Positions 1 through 6,882 of a stretch of 35,745 nt of DNA are shown in pieces. How positions within the stretch are numbered: the first letter of the stretch is position 1; every line of letters starts with the position of its first letter. A program made the position numbers and the translations under genes. Origin of the DNA: Agrococcus sp. (GTDB lineage: Bacteria; Actinomycetota; Actinomycetes; Actinomycetales; Microbacteriaceae); assembly GCA_031178105.1 (NCBI GenBank), contig JAPSJX010000016.1, forward strand, positions 1 to 35,745, in the 5' to 3' direction. The notes below the pieces were generated by a model. It did not search any database and was not told where the DNA came from. It worked only from the letters and a program-made list of their open reading frames with translations.

Positions 1-528
1 GCGGGCGGCCGCGGCGGCGCGGGCGCCGCTGCCGGAGTCCTCGAAGGCGATCGACGCGGCGGCGTCGGCGCCGAGCCGTTCGATCGCGCGGGCGTACGGC
101 TCGGGGTCGGGCTTCGAGCGCGTCACGTCGTCGGCCGAGATCGCGAAGCGCAGCGCGCCGGCGGGCGCCACCTCGAGCATCGCGAGCGCGTTCTCCCGCG
201 ACGCGTTCGTGACGAGCGCGGCGGGGATGCCGGCCTCGGCGACGCGCTCGAGCAGGGCGAGGCTGCCGGGCAGCCAGGGCACGTCGTCGCGCACGAGCGC
301 AGCGACGGCGCCGGCGATCGTCGCGATGATCGTCGCGGCGTCGAGGGTCACCCCGCGGTCCCGCATCCGCTCGGCCCACTCGGTCATCGGCCGGCCGGTC
401 GTCCAGTGCGCGTCATCGGCCGTCCACTCGATGTCGTGGTGGCGGGCGAAGACGCGCATCTGGTCGTGCCACATGGGCTCCGAGTCGATGAGGGTCCCGT
501 CCATGTCGAACAGCAGTGCACCGGCCAT
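1..528 (-). CDS. HAD-superfamily hydrolase, 3' part missing (window edge)
   Basis: The 176 visible residues form the N-terminal part of a haloacid-dehalogenase-type phosphatase/phosphomutase. Motif I is FDMDGT (nucleophile Asp8, acid/base Asp10). Motif II lies at VTNAS (Thr107). Motif III has Lys139 in SKPDP. Motif IV is FED (Glu163-Asp164). A cap domain (about residues 16-85) sits between motifs I and II, as in the beta-phosphoglucomutase/phosphoglycolate phosphatase branch. The family dephosphorylates small metabolites in the cytosol, and the substrate cannot be read from sequence. The ATG at 528 directly precedes motif I, which fixes the start. The gene lies 32 nt downstream of the broken PPOX gene on the same strand and may be co-transcribed with it. 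The C-terminus runs off the window. Confidence 0.93.
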   Translation of the reverse strand, partial: MAGALLFDMDGTLIDSEPMWHDQMRVFARHHDIEWTADDAHWTTGRPMTEWAERMRDRGVTLDAATIIATIAGAVAALVRDDVPWLPGSLALLERVAEAGIPAALVTNASRENALAMLEVAPAGALRFAISADDVTRSKPDPEPYARAIERLGADAAASIAFEDSGSGARAAAAAR

Positions 529-560
529 GTGCTCAGCCTGTCATGCGACACCGCGGCGGC

Positions 561-1082
561 TCACCAGCGGAAGCGCGTCACATCCTCCGGGAACGCGAAC
601 CAGGCCAGCACCCGCTCCGGCGTGACGACGCGCAGCCCGCCGCCGTCGTCGCCCGACCAGGCGTCGGGAGCGGGCGCGTACCCGTCGTCGGCGTACTTGC
701 CGAACGCGACGGAGAGGCGCTCGCCGAGTCCTTCGGCATCGACCCGTGCGGCGCGGGAGGTGCCCTCGACGATGACGACCTGCGTGCCGCTCTCGAGCGT
801 CAGCGTGACGGCCGGGTTGCGCTCGGCGTTCCTCGCGTGCTGCGTGGTCGGGGCGCCGTCCTACCACCAGCGGCCGTCGACCCACACGCCCCAGCGGGGG
901 ATGCTGTGCGGCCGGCCGTCGGGTCGCACGGTCGAGATCCAGTAGTGCTTCGCGGCGACGAGGCGTGCCTCGACGTCGCTCCAGTCGAGGAGGCCGGCGT
1001 CGCCGGCCGGCAGCCCGTAGCCCTCCGGCAGCCGAGCGCGGTCCCGCCGAGGCGCGGGCAGTGCGTCCTGTGGAGCGTCCAT
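561..1082 (-). pseudogene. Pyridoxamine-5'-phosphate-oxidase-family (PPOX) gene with in-frame amber stop
   Basis: Read through, the frame gives 173 residues resembling flavin/F420-binding split-barrel PPOX proteins. Residues 36-72 (SDVEARLVAAKHYWISTVRP onward, ending VWVDGRWW) are followed by DGAPTTQHARN, then an NPAVTLTLESG strand, then VVIVEGTSRA, and a C-terminal WFAFPEDVTRFRW. Codon 74 is TAG (863-861), exactly where relatives have Tyr or Phe (WW-[Y/F]-DG), so a single TAC-to-TAG change explains it. The same frame stays fully coding on both sides, with no other lesion. As written, the product would stop at 73 residues and lack most of the barrel. This is either a very recent nonsense mutation or a base-call error. 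Start ATG at 1082 was chosen as the first ATG in frame before the conserved region. Confidence 0.85.
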
Positions 1083-1184
1083 GCGCCGCACGCTACGGGC
1101 GGCCGCCCACATCTCGCCAGAGGGCGGGCGCCGCGGATGCGATGACCGGTGCAGCCTACGAGCGGGCCGCGCAGCAGCTCCAGG

Positions 1185-1190
1185 TAGATT
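1185..1190 (+). promoter_or_regulatory. -10-like box of tRNA-Arg
   Basis: TAGATT ends 6 nt before the first base of the mature tRNA (1197), so the primary transcript would have almost no 5' leader. No clear -35 is seen. Confidence 0.45.
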
Positions 1191-1196
1191 GGGTCG

Positions 1197-1269
1197 GCCC
1201 CCGTAGCTCAGCGGATAGAGCAGAGGCCTTCTAATCCTTTTGTCGCGGGTTCGACTCCCGCCGGGGGCG
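1197..1269 (+). tRNA. tRNA-Arg (anticodon TCT)
   Basis: A full cloverleaf can be folded. The acceptor GCCCCCG (1197-1203) pairs with CGGGGGC (1262-1268), with discriminator G1269. The D arm is GCTC...GAGC. The anticodon loop is CTTCTAA with anticodon TCT, reading AGA codons. The T arm is GCGGG-TTCGACT-CCCGC. Total length is 73 nt. The 3' CCA is not encoded (GCA follows). The anticodon stem shows a C-T opposition at its loop end. AGA is a rare codon in such GC-rich genomes, so this is a low-demand tRNA. Confidence 0.97.
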
Positions 1270-1276
1270 CAACGCT

Positions 1277-1300
1277 GCCTGGTGCCCGGGCCCTCCAGGC
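1277..1300 (+). terminator. Possible tRNA-Arg terminator hairpin
   Basis: GCCTGG (1277-1282) pairs with CCAGGC (1295-1300) around a GC-rich 12-nt loop, shortly after the tRNA 3' end. There is no U tract. Confidence 0.4.
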
Positions 1301-1343
1301 CACGTGCCGAGAGCCTGTCAGTGGTGCTCTCTACCATCCGGCC

Positions 1344-1791
1344 ATGAAGCGCTGTGCGCGGTGCCGAGCCGAGAAGCCCGTCACCGATTCCAATCGGAGC
1401 CCGAAGAACAAGGACGGGCGGCACTCGTATTGCCGTGTGCCAGAAGGGGTACTACCGGGACAACGCGGTCCGGCACAAGGCGAACGTGCGCCGCACGAGC
1501 AGGGCTCGACGCCGGCAAGCACTCGACGCCATCATGGTCCGGTTCTCGCAGGGCTGCGTGGACTGCGGCAGCTCGGACATCAGGGTGCTCGAATTCGATC
1601 ACGTGCGGGGGACGAAGGCCGCCAGCGTCAGCAGCATGGTCCGAAGAGGGCGTGCGCTCGCCGCGATCCAGGAAGAGATCGCGAAGTGCGATGTGCGCTG
1701 TCGCAACTGCCATGCGATCGTGACGATCGAGCGCAGGGGCTCGTCGTGGCACGATGCGTACGTGATGCGTCGACCGGATCCACGACCGTAG
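1344..1791 (+). pseudogene. HNH endonuclease with N-terminal zinc finger, frameshifted
   Basis: Two reading frames join into one recognisable protein of about 149 residues. The first starts at ATG 1344 and carries a CARC zinc-finger half and RHSYCR. The second, from about 1438, continues CQKGYYRDN and then CVDCGSSD, EFDHVRG and CRNCH. The latter motifs are a C-x2-C / FDH / C-x2-CH HNH nuclease core with structural zinc. The break is in CGTGTGCCAG (1434-1443). Loss of one GT unit from GTGTGTGCC restores YCRVCQK, giving the second CxxC of the finger, and a 2-nt deletion matches the observed frame change. HNH proteins of this kind are usually DNA nucleases, often from mobile elements. A GTG at 1354 could still express the intact HNH domain with a scrambled N-terminus. 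Confidence 0.8.
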
Positions 1792-1794
1792 GCT
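1789..1794 (+). promoter_or_regulatory. -10-like box, leaderless start of the DedA gene
   Basis: TAGGCT overlaps the HNH stop codon and is followed by 6 nt and then ATG 1801. The same spacing occurs before msrA, ettA, comEA and holA. It favours ATG 1801 over the GTG at 1798. Confidence 0.45.
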
Positions 1795-1800
1795 GTCGTG

Positions 1801-2475
1801 ATGCTCCCGATGATCCTGCAGTCGATCCAGCCGTCCGACGAGCTGGGTGGCGTCGCCGGATGGGCGGTGGGGCTCATGGAGGCAGTGGGCGCCCCTGGCG
1901 CCGGCATCGCGATCGCGGCGGAGAACCTCTTCCCGCCCATCCCGAGCGAGGTCATCCTGCCGCTGGCCGGTCTGACCGCCGCGGCAGGCGGCTTCTCGCT
2001 CGCCGAGGCCATCCTCTGGACCACGGCGGGCTCGGTCGTCGGCGCGCTGCTCCTGTACTCGCTCGGCCGCATCCTCGGTCACGAGCGGCTCGCCAGGATC
2101 GCCGCGAGGATGCCGCTCGTGCGCGCGAGCGACATCGACAGGACCACCGCGTGGTTCGCGAAGCACGGCTGGAAGACCGTCTTCTTCGGGAGGTTCCTGC
2201 CGATCTTCCGCAGCCTCATCTCGATCCCGGCCGGGATCGAGCGGATGCCGGTGCCGCTCTTCCTCGGCCTGACCGCCGTCGGCTCGGCCATCTGGAACAC
2301 GATCTTCATCTTGGTCGGCTTCACGCTCGGCCAGAACTGGCACGTGATCGAGCCCTACATGGACTCGCTGCAGTGGGCCGTGATCGGCGCGGTCCTCGTC
2401 GTGATCGGCTGGTGGGTGTGCCGACGGATGCTGCTCAATCGCCGCGAGGGCAAGCACCTGCTGCACGGCGAGTGA
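1801..2475 (+). CDS. DedA family membrane protein
   Basis: The product is a 224-residue DedA/SNARE-associated-family inner-membrane protein. Visible family marks are AENLFPPIPSEVILPLAG (re-entrant loop with acidic residue and FPPIPSE), YSLGRILG, the second loop FGRFLPIFRSLISIPAG with conserved arginines, and the GSAIWNTIFILVGFTLG helix. The C-terminus is a hydrophobic helix (residues about 188-204) ending in a basic tail. Family members are linked to membrane homeostasis and lipid-carrier flipping, including undecaprenyl phosphate recycling for some. The role of this copy is inferred only. A second DedA homologue lies at 20690-21334. GTG 1798 would add one residue. Confidence 0.92.
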   Translation: MLPMILQSIQPSDELGGVAGWAVGLMEAVGAPGAGIAIAAENLFPPIPSEVILPLAGLTAAAGGFSLAEAILWTTAGSVVGALLLYSLGRILGHERLARIAARMPLVRASDIDRTTAWFAKHGWKTVFFGRFLPIFRSLISIPAGIERMPVPLFLGLTAVGSAIWNTIFILVGFTLGQNWHVIEPYMDSLQWAVIGAVLVVIGWWVCRRMLLNRREGKHLLHGE

Positions 2476-2529
2476 TGCGCGCGCAGCATCCGTCGAACCG
2501 ATCGGGAATGGATCTGCGGCCCCTCGGGT

Positions 2530-2535
2530 TACCCT
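2530..2535 (+). promoter_or_regulatory. Possible -10 box of the yceI-like gene
   Basis: TACCCT lies 49 nt before ATG 2585. A GAAAGG ribosome-binding site at about 2574-2579 fits a leadered mRNA. No clear -35 is seen. Confidence 0.35.
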
Positions 2536-2584
2536 GTCTTGAACCACTCGTTCGAATCTGAACGACTACGACCGAAAGGCCCCC

Positions 2585-3145
2585 ATGCTGCAGAACATCC
2601 CCGGCTACCAGCCCGGCACCTACGTCATCGACGGCGCGCACTCGAACGTGACCTTCTCCGTCCGCCACATGATGGTGGCGAAGGTGCGTGGAGAGATCGA
2701 GGGCCTCGAGGGCACGATTGTCCTGGCAGAGCAGCCCGAGGACTCGTCGATCACGGCTACCGTCGACCCGTCGACCATCAACACCAAGAACGCCGACCGC
2801 GACACGCACCTGCGCGGCAGCGACTTCTTCGCGACCGACGAGCACCCCGAGTGGACCTTCCGGTCCACCGGCGCGCGCGTCGACGGCGACGACCTCTACA
2901 TCGACGGCGACCTGCAGCTCCGCGGCGTCACGAAGCCCGTCTCGCTGCTCGTCGAGTTCGGCGGCATCGGGCCGGACACGTGGGGCAACACCCGCGCCGG
3001 CGCCTCGGCCCGCACGCGCATCAAGCGCAGCGACTTCGGCATCAGCTGGAACGTGGCGATCGAGACCGGTGGCGTCATGCTCTCGGACGACATCGACATC
3101 GAGATCGAGATCTCGGCGATCCAGCAGGCGCCCGTCGCGGCCTGA
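2585..3145 (+). CDS. YceI family protein
   Basis: A 186-residue YceI-like protein. The family is a lipocalin-like beta barrel that binds polyisoprenoid or other amphiphilic lipids. Visible marks are the opening GTYVIDGAHSNVTFSVRHMM, the middle TKNADRDTHLRGSDFF, the strand TWGNTRAGASARTRIKRSDFG and ISWN. There is no signal peptide, unlike the periplasmic E. coli YceI, so it is probably cytoplasmic, as is usual in actinobacteria. GAAAGG ends 5 nt before the ATG. It is a single gene followed by a strong hairpin, so it is likely monocistronic. Confidence 0.93.
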   Translation: MLQNIPGYQPGTYVIDGAHSNVTFSVRHMMVAKVRGEIEGLEGTIVLAEQPEDSSITATVDPSTINTKNADRDTHLRGSDFFATDEHPEWTFRSTGARVDGDDLYIDGDLQLRGVTKPVSLLVEFGGIGPDTWGNTRAGASARTRIKRSDFGISWNVAIETGGVMLSDDIDIEIEISAIQQAPVAA

Positions 3146-3156
3146 GCCGATCTGCA

Positions 3157-3192
3157 GCAGCGGGGCCGGGGCGACAGCCTCGGCCCCGCTGC
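3157..3192 (+). terminator. Strong hairpin terminator after the YceI gene
   Basis: A 16-bp stem (3157-3172 with 3177-3192, one G-T wobble) closes on the tetraloop GACA, 12 nt after the stop. It lies between converging genes and could act in both directions. Confidence 0.75.
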
Positions 3193-3206
3193 CGCGTGTC
3201 GGGGCC

Positions 3207-3287
3207 CTGTGCCGACTCCGCGGGCCTACGGCTCTGTGCGGACTCGGCGGGCCTACGGCCCTGTGCGGACTCGGCGGGCCTACGGCC
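3207..3287. repeat. Three tandem copies of a 27-bp unit
   Basis: The copies are 3207-3233, 3234-3260 and 3261-3287. Copies 2 and 3 are identical and copy 1 differs at three positions. Each unit contains a small dyad around GGGCCTACGGC. The TAG stop of the minus-strand gene ending at 3280 lies inside copy 3. Confidence 0.9.
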
Positions 3288-3531
3288 CTGTGAAGCACGC
3301 GAGCGCGTCGGCGAGCGACCACCCGCCGCCGATCGGCAGCATGGCCGTGCCACCGGGCAGCAGGCGCCGAGCCTCGAAGGCCGGTCCGGCCGGCCCGTCG
3401 ACGCGCGCGATGTAGCCGAGCGCGAGGCCGGATGCGCTGACGACGCGCCAGAGGTCGTCGCGCACGCGGCGAGTGGCGACGTGACTCGCACGCGGCGCCG
3501 TGCGCCGCTGAGTGCTGGACATGATGGCCAT
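3280..3531 (-). CDS. Small conserved-looking protein of unknown function
   Basis: An 83-residue protein. The core reads DLWRVVSASGLALGYIARVD...FEARRLLPGG and ends GGGWSLADALACFTGP. This looks like a compact beta-rich domain (a substrate-independent 'W-R-V...G-Y-I' pattern that I associate with small actinobacterial hypothetical proteins), but I cannot name a function. On the minus strand GAGGGAGAGGAA lies about 5 nt before ATG 3531, a good ribosome-binding site. A second ATG is at 3522. The stop lies in the 27-bp repeat array, so the 3' end has been remodelled or the repeats arose from it. It is divergent from msrA. Confidence 0.6.
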   Translation of the reverse strand: MAIMSSTQRRTAPRASHVATRRVRDDLWRVVSASGLALGYIARVDGPAGPAFEARRLLPGGTAMLPIGGGWSLADALACFTGP

Positions 3532-3590
3532 GGCCGTTCCTCTCCCTCACCGACGACGCTACGACGGGCCGCCCACACAGGCGCGAGGGC

Positions 3591-3596
3591 TAGGCT
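3591..3596 (+). promoter_or_regulatory. -10-like box, leaderless msrA
   Basis: TAGGCT is followed by 6 nt and then ATG 3603. No purine-rich ribosome-binding site is present between them. Confidence 0.5.
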
Positions 3597-3602
3597 CGGA
3601 CC

Positions 3603-4127
3603 ATGCAAGAGATCGTGCTCGCCGGTGGTTGCTTCTGGTGCTTGGACGCGGCGTACCGCGTCGTGGAGGGCGTCGAGGACGTCGTGTCCGGCTATACGGG
3701 CGGCGACGTCGTCCGCCCCAGCTACGACGCCGTGTGCACCGGCCGGACCGGCCACGCCGAGGCGGTGAAGGTCGTCTACGACGAGGAGCGGCTCCCGACC
3801 GAGGTCGTGCTCGACATGTTCTTCACGATGCACGACCCGCGGCAGCTCAACCGCCAGGGCAACGACATCGGCACGCAGTACCGCTCGGCGATGTTCTACC
3901 GCGACGACGCGGAGCGTGAGCGCTTCGAGACCGCGATCGCACGCGCGGGCGAGTGGTGGCCGGGCGACATCGTGACGACGCTCGAGCCGCTCGGCGAGTT
4001 CTACGACGCCGAGGAGTACCACCAGGACTTCTTCGCGAAGAACCCGACGCAGGGCTACTGCCTCGCGGTCGCGGCACCCAAGGTGAACAAGATCCGCGCC
4101 GGCTTCGTCGACTACCTCCGCGTCTGA
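3603..4127 (+). CDS. msrA: Peptide-methionine (S)-S-oxide reductase MsrA
   Basis: A 174-residue cytosolic enzyme that reduces the S-epimer of methionine sulfoxide in oxidised proteins, recharged by thioredoxin. The catalytic Cys10 is in GGCFWC. Glu53 in GHAEAV and Asp88 in QGNDIGTQYRS complete the active site. The resolving cysteine is probably Cys153 in NPTQGYC, with Cys13 also available. Length is normal for the short actinobacterial form, without an MsrB fusion. It appears to be a single gene with its own -10 box. No msrB is seen in the window. Confidence 0.97.
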   Translation: MQEIVLAGGCFWCLDAAYRVVEGVEDVVSGYTGGDVVRPSYDAVCTGRTGHAEAVKVVYDEERLPTEVVLDMFFTMHDPRQLNRQGNDIGTQYRSAMFYRDDAERERFETAIARAGEWWPGDIVTTLEPLGEFYDAEEYHQDFFAKNPTQGYCLAVAAPKVNKIRAGFVDYLRV

Positions 4128-4208
4128 GGCGCTCGACGGCCTGACCTTCTCCACAGCGCGATCGGGTGGTCGCGCGCGGTCGGGCGCCCGTGGTGCATCC
4201 TCCGCGTC

Positions 4209-4727
4209 ATGAACGAAGATCTGATCACCGTCGTCGGAGCCCTCGGCGCCGACCCGACGCTGAAGACCGTGAACGGCGAGCGCCTCGCCGAGTTCCGCCT
4301 CGCCAGCACGTCCCAGCGCAAGGAGGGCGACGCCTACGTCGACGTCCGCACCAACTGGTTCTCGGTGGAGGCGTGGGGCAGGTTCGCGGAGCACGTCGCC
4401 GCGTCGCTGAGGAAGGGCGACCTCGTCGTCGTGGTCGGCAAGCTGAAGATCGAGCAGTGGGAGTCCGGCGAGCGGCGCGGCACGAGCGTGAAGATCCGCG
4501 CCGATCACATCGGGCCCTCGCTCCGCACGGGGCCGGTCGCGAAGGACCGCCGGGCGCGCGAGCAGGAGCCCGAGCACCGCGCGCAGGCGACCGAACCGCC
4601 CCCGGCGCGGGACGCTGCGCACGAGCCGGCGCTGGCGCTCGCGCGGGAGCCGCGGGGATCGACGGCGCTGGGCGCAGGGCAGGAGGCGTGGGGCGCACCG
4701 CTCACCGAGCCCGACACGCCCTTCTGA
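4209..4727 (+). CDS. ssb: Single-stranded DNA-binding protein, secondary paralogue
   Basis: A 172-residue protein. The N-terminal OB fold (about residues 1-105) has TVVGALGADP, LAEFRLAST, TNWFSVEAWGRFAEHVAASLRKGDLVVVVGKL and SVKIRADHIG. A Pro/Ala/Arg-rich linker follows, and the tip EPDTPF matches the acidic-Pro-Phe tail that recruits partner proteins. The main actinobacterial ssb normally sits between rpsF and rpsR. This one stands alone and is probably the SsbB-type paralogue. Other chromosomal genes here do not explain its role. The overlap of its location with ComEA/ComEC genes in the same window invites, but does not prove, a link to DNA uptake. Confidence 0.93.
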   Translation: MNEDLITVVGALGADPTLKTVNGERLAEFRLASTSQRKEGDAYVDVRTNWFSVEAWGRFAEHVAASLRKGDLVVVVGKLKIEQWESGERRGTSVKIRADHIGPSLRTGPVAKDRRAREQEPEHRAQATEPPPARDAAHEPALALAREPRGSTALGAGQEAWGAPLTEPDTPF

Positions 4728-4733
4728 CGCCCC

Positions 4734-4739
4734 TAGGCT
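4734..4739 (+). promoter_or_regulatory. Possible -10 box of the lipoprotein gene
   Basis: TAGGCT lies 33 nt before GTG 4773, and GAGGAGG precedes the start codon, so this would be a leadered transcript. Confidence 0.4.
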
Positions 4740-4772
4740 GGAGCGGTCCTGAGCAGCCACCGAGGAGGGCTC

Positions 4773-5195
4773 GTGCGTCGATCCGCGGCAGTCGCGCTGC
4801 TCGCGTCGGCCCTGGTCGCCTCGGGCCTGCTGACCGGCTGCACCGCGACGGGCATCACCGAGCCGGACGGCGGCGGGGCGGCAGAGACGCCCGGCGCCGA
4901 CGCCGCCAGCGACCCGGAGCTCGAGTCGTTCCGGGAGGCGATCGCCGGCCACTCGCCGGCGGATCCCGACGCGCTCGTCGCCGCCGTGGAGTCCGCGGGC
5001 TTCGCGCGGGAGGCGATCGAGCGCACCCGGGAGGTGGACTCGCTCGGAGCGCCCGTGACCTTCCTGCAGGTCGCGGTGCGCACCGACGCCGGATGCATCG
5101 TCGGCGAGGTCGGCGACGGCGACGCCAGGGCGGTCCGGGCGGCGGCCCTCGGCGGCGGCCGGTGCCTGGTGGGAGAGATCGTCGCCCTAGACTGA
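4773..5195 (+). CDS. Predicted lipoprotein of unknown function (DUF6993-like)
   Basis: 140 residues with a type II signal peptide. It has basic residues MRR, a hydrophobic stretch (about 4-20) and lipobox LLTGC with the modified Cys about 23. The mature part has a Gly/Ala/Asp-rich spacer and then a small domain (about 50-140). Two further cysteines (in DAGCIVGEV and GGRCLVGEI) could form a disulfide outside the cell. The pattern recalls the DUF6993 family of Microbacteriaceae, but this is from memory and uncertain. GAGGAGG precedes the GTG start. The stop is only 4 nt from ettA, although ettA has its own -10-like box inside this gene's last codons. Confidence 0.8.
   Translation: MRRSAAVALLASALVASGLLTGCTATGITEPDGGGAAETPGADAASDPELESFREAIAGHSPADPDALVAAVESAGFAREAIERTREVDSLGAPVTFLQVAVRTDAGCIVGEVGDGDARAVRAAALGGGRCLVGEIVALD
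5188..5193 (+). promoter_or_regulatory. -10-like box, leaderless ettA
   Basis: TAGACT overlaps the upstream stop codon. Six nt follow, then ATG 5200. The spacer GAGGGC could also act as a very close ribosome-binding site. Confidence 0.45.
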
Positions 5196-5199
5196 GGGC

Positions 5200-6882
5200 A
5201 TGGCCGAGTACATCTTCTCCATGGTTCGCGCCCGCAAGACGGTGGGCGACAAGGTCATCCTCGACGACGTCACGACTGCGGTCCTGCCGGGCGCGAAGAT
5301 CGGCGTCGTCGGTCCGAACGGCGCGGGCAAGTCCACGATCCTCAAGATCATCGCCGGGCTCGACACCCCGTCGAACGGCGACGCGACGCTCACGCCGGGC
5401 TACTCCGTCGGCATCCTCATGCAGGAGCCGGAGCTCGACGAGTCGAAGACCGTGCTCGAGAACGTGCAGGAGGCGTTCGGCGCGCTCACCGCCAAGCTCA
5501 CGCGCTTCAACGAGATCTCCGCGGCGATGGCCGACCCCGAGGCCGACTTCGACGCGCTCATGACCGAGATGGGGCAGCTGCAGGAGGCGATCGACGCCGC
5601 CGACGCCTGGGACCTGGACTCGCAGCTCGAGCAGGCGATGGACGCCCTGCGCTGCCCGCCCGGGGACTGGCCGGTGACGAACCTCTCCGGTGGTGAGCGC
5701 CGTCGCGTCGCGCTCTGCAAGCTGCTGCTCGAGAAGCCCGACCTGCTGCTGCTCGACGAGCCCACGAACCACCTCGACGCCGAGAGCGTGCTGTGGCTCG
5801 AGCAGCACCTCGCGAAGTACCCCGGCGCCGTCATGGCCGTCACGCACGACCGGTACTTCCTCGACCACGTCGCCGGCTGGATCTGCGAGGTCGACCGCGG
5901 TCGCCTCTACCCGTACGAGGGCAACTACTCGACCTACCTCGAGAAGAAGGCCGAGCGCCTCCAGGTGCAGGGCAAGAAGGACGCCAAGCTCGCGAAGCGC
6001 CTCACCGAGGAGCTCGACTGGGTGCGGTCGAACCAGAAGGGCCGCCAGGCGAAGTCGAAGGCCCGCCTCGCGCGCTACGAGGAGATGGCGGCCGAGGCCG
6101 AGCGCACCAGGAAGCTCGACTTCGAGGAGATCACGATCCCGCCGGGCCCGCGCCTCGGGTCGATCGTGCTGGAGGCGAACGACCTCGAGAAGGGCTTCGG
6201 CGACCGCCAGCTCATCGACGGCCTCTCGTTCACGCTGCCCCGCAACGGCATCGTCGGCGTCATCGGCCCGAACGGCGTCGGCAAGACCACGCTGTTCAAG
6301 ACGATCGTCGGCCTCGAGCCGCTCGACGAGGGCTCGCTCAAGATCGGCGAGACGGTCAAGCTCAGCTACGTCGACCAGAACCGCTCGAACATCGACCCGA
6401 ACAAGAACCTGTGGGAGGTCGTCTCCGACGGTCTCGACTACATCCAGGTCGGCAACGTCGAGATCCCCTCGCGGGCCTACGTCAGCCAGTTCGGCTTCAA
6501 GGGCCCCGACCAGCAGAAGCGCGCCGGCATCCTCTCGGGCGGCGAGCGCAACCGCTTGAACCTCGCGCTCACGCTCAAGCAGGGCGGCAACCTGCTGCTC
6601 CTCGACGAGCCGACGAACGACCTCGACATCGAGACCCTCTCGAGCCTCGAGAACGCGCTGCTCGAGTTCCCCGGATGCGCGGTCGTCATCACGCACGACC
6701 GGTGGTTCCTCGACCGCATCGCCACGCACATCCTCGCCTACGAGGGCACCGACGAGGACCCGGCCGAGTGGTACTGGTACGAGGGCAACTTCGAGGCGTA
6801 CGAGCAGAACAAGATCGAGCGCCTCGGCCCGGACGCCGCGAAGCCGCACCGCTCGGCGTACCGGAAGCTCACGAGGGACTGA
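5200..6882 (+). CDS. ettA: Energy-dependent translational throttle protein EttA (ABC-F ATPase)
   Basis: A 560-residue protein with two ABC ATPase domains and no membrane segments. Domain 1 has Walker A GPNGAGKST (38-46), signature LSGGERRRVALC (about 163) and LLLDEPTNHLD. The arm and linker carry the basic stretch KARLARYEEM. Domain 2 has GPNGVGKTT (about 355), LSGGERNRLNL (about 445) and LLLDEPTNDLD. In E. coli EttA sits in the ribosomal E site and gates entry into elongation according to the ADP/ATP ratio. Length and the YIFSM N-terminus are typical of the EttA branch rather than the antibiotic-resistance ABC-F branches. It shares a TGATG junction with the thioesterase gene. Confidence 0.97.
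   Translation: MAEYIFSMVRARKTVGDKVILDDVTTAVLPGAKIGVVGPNGAGKSTILKIIAGLDTPSNGDATLTPGYSVGILMQEPELDESKTVLENVQEAFGALTAKLTRFNEISAAMADPEADFDALMTEMGQLQEAIDAADAWDLDSQLEQAMDALRCPPGDWPVTNLSGGERRRVALCKLLLEKPDLLLLDEPTNHLDAESVLWLEQHLAKYPGAVMAVTHDRYFLDHVAGWICEVDRGRLYPYEGNYSTYLEKKAERLQVQGKKDAKLAKRLTEELDWVRSNQKGRQAKSKARLARYEEMAAEAERTRKLDFEEITIPPGPRLGSIVLEANDLEKGFGDRQLIDGLSFTLPRNGIVGVIGPNGVGKTTLFKTIVGLEPLDEGSLKIGETVKLSYVDQNRSNIDPNKNLWEVVSDGLDYIQVGNVEIPSRAYVSQFGFKGPDQQKRAGILSGGERNRLNLALTLKQGGNLLLLDEPTNDLDIETLSSLENALLEFPGCAVVITHDRWFLDRIATHILAYEGTDEDPAEWYWYEGNFEAYEQNKIERLGPDAAKPHRSAYRKLTRD

Noticed and set aside
861-863. Amber codon read as pyrrolysine or by programmed readthrough
   Set aside because: No PylT/PylS or SECIS-like element is present, and relatives have ordinary Tyr/Phe there. 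A point mutation or base error is simpler.
1197-1791. Integrated element at the tRNA-Arg 3' end
   Set aside because: No integrase and no repeated copy of the tRNA 3' end was found. Only a single decayed HNH gene is present.
3207-3287. CRISPR array
   Set aside because: The 27-bp units are directly adjacent with no spacers, and no cas genes are present.
3209-3415. Plus-strand short frame encoding 9-residue repeats (VRTRRAYGP-like)
   Set aside because: It is produced by the 27-bp repeat array and overlaps the better-supported minus-strand gene. No ribosome-binding site was seen.
3075-4952. Very long minus-strand open frame across msrA, ssb and the lipoprotein gene
   Set aside because: It is antisense to clearly recognised plus-strand genes. 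Such frames are expected at this GC content and the translation is low-complexity Arg/Ala.
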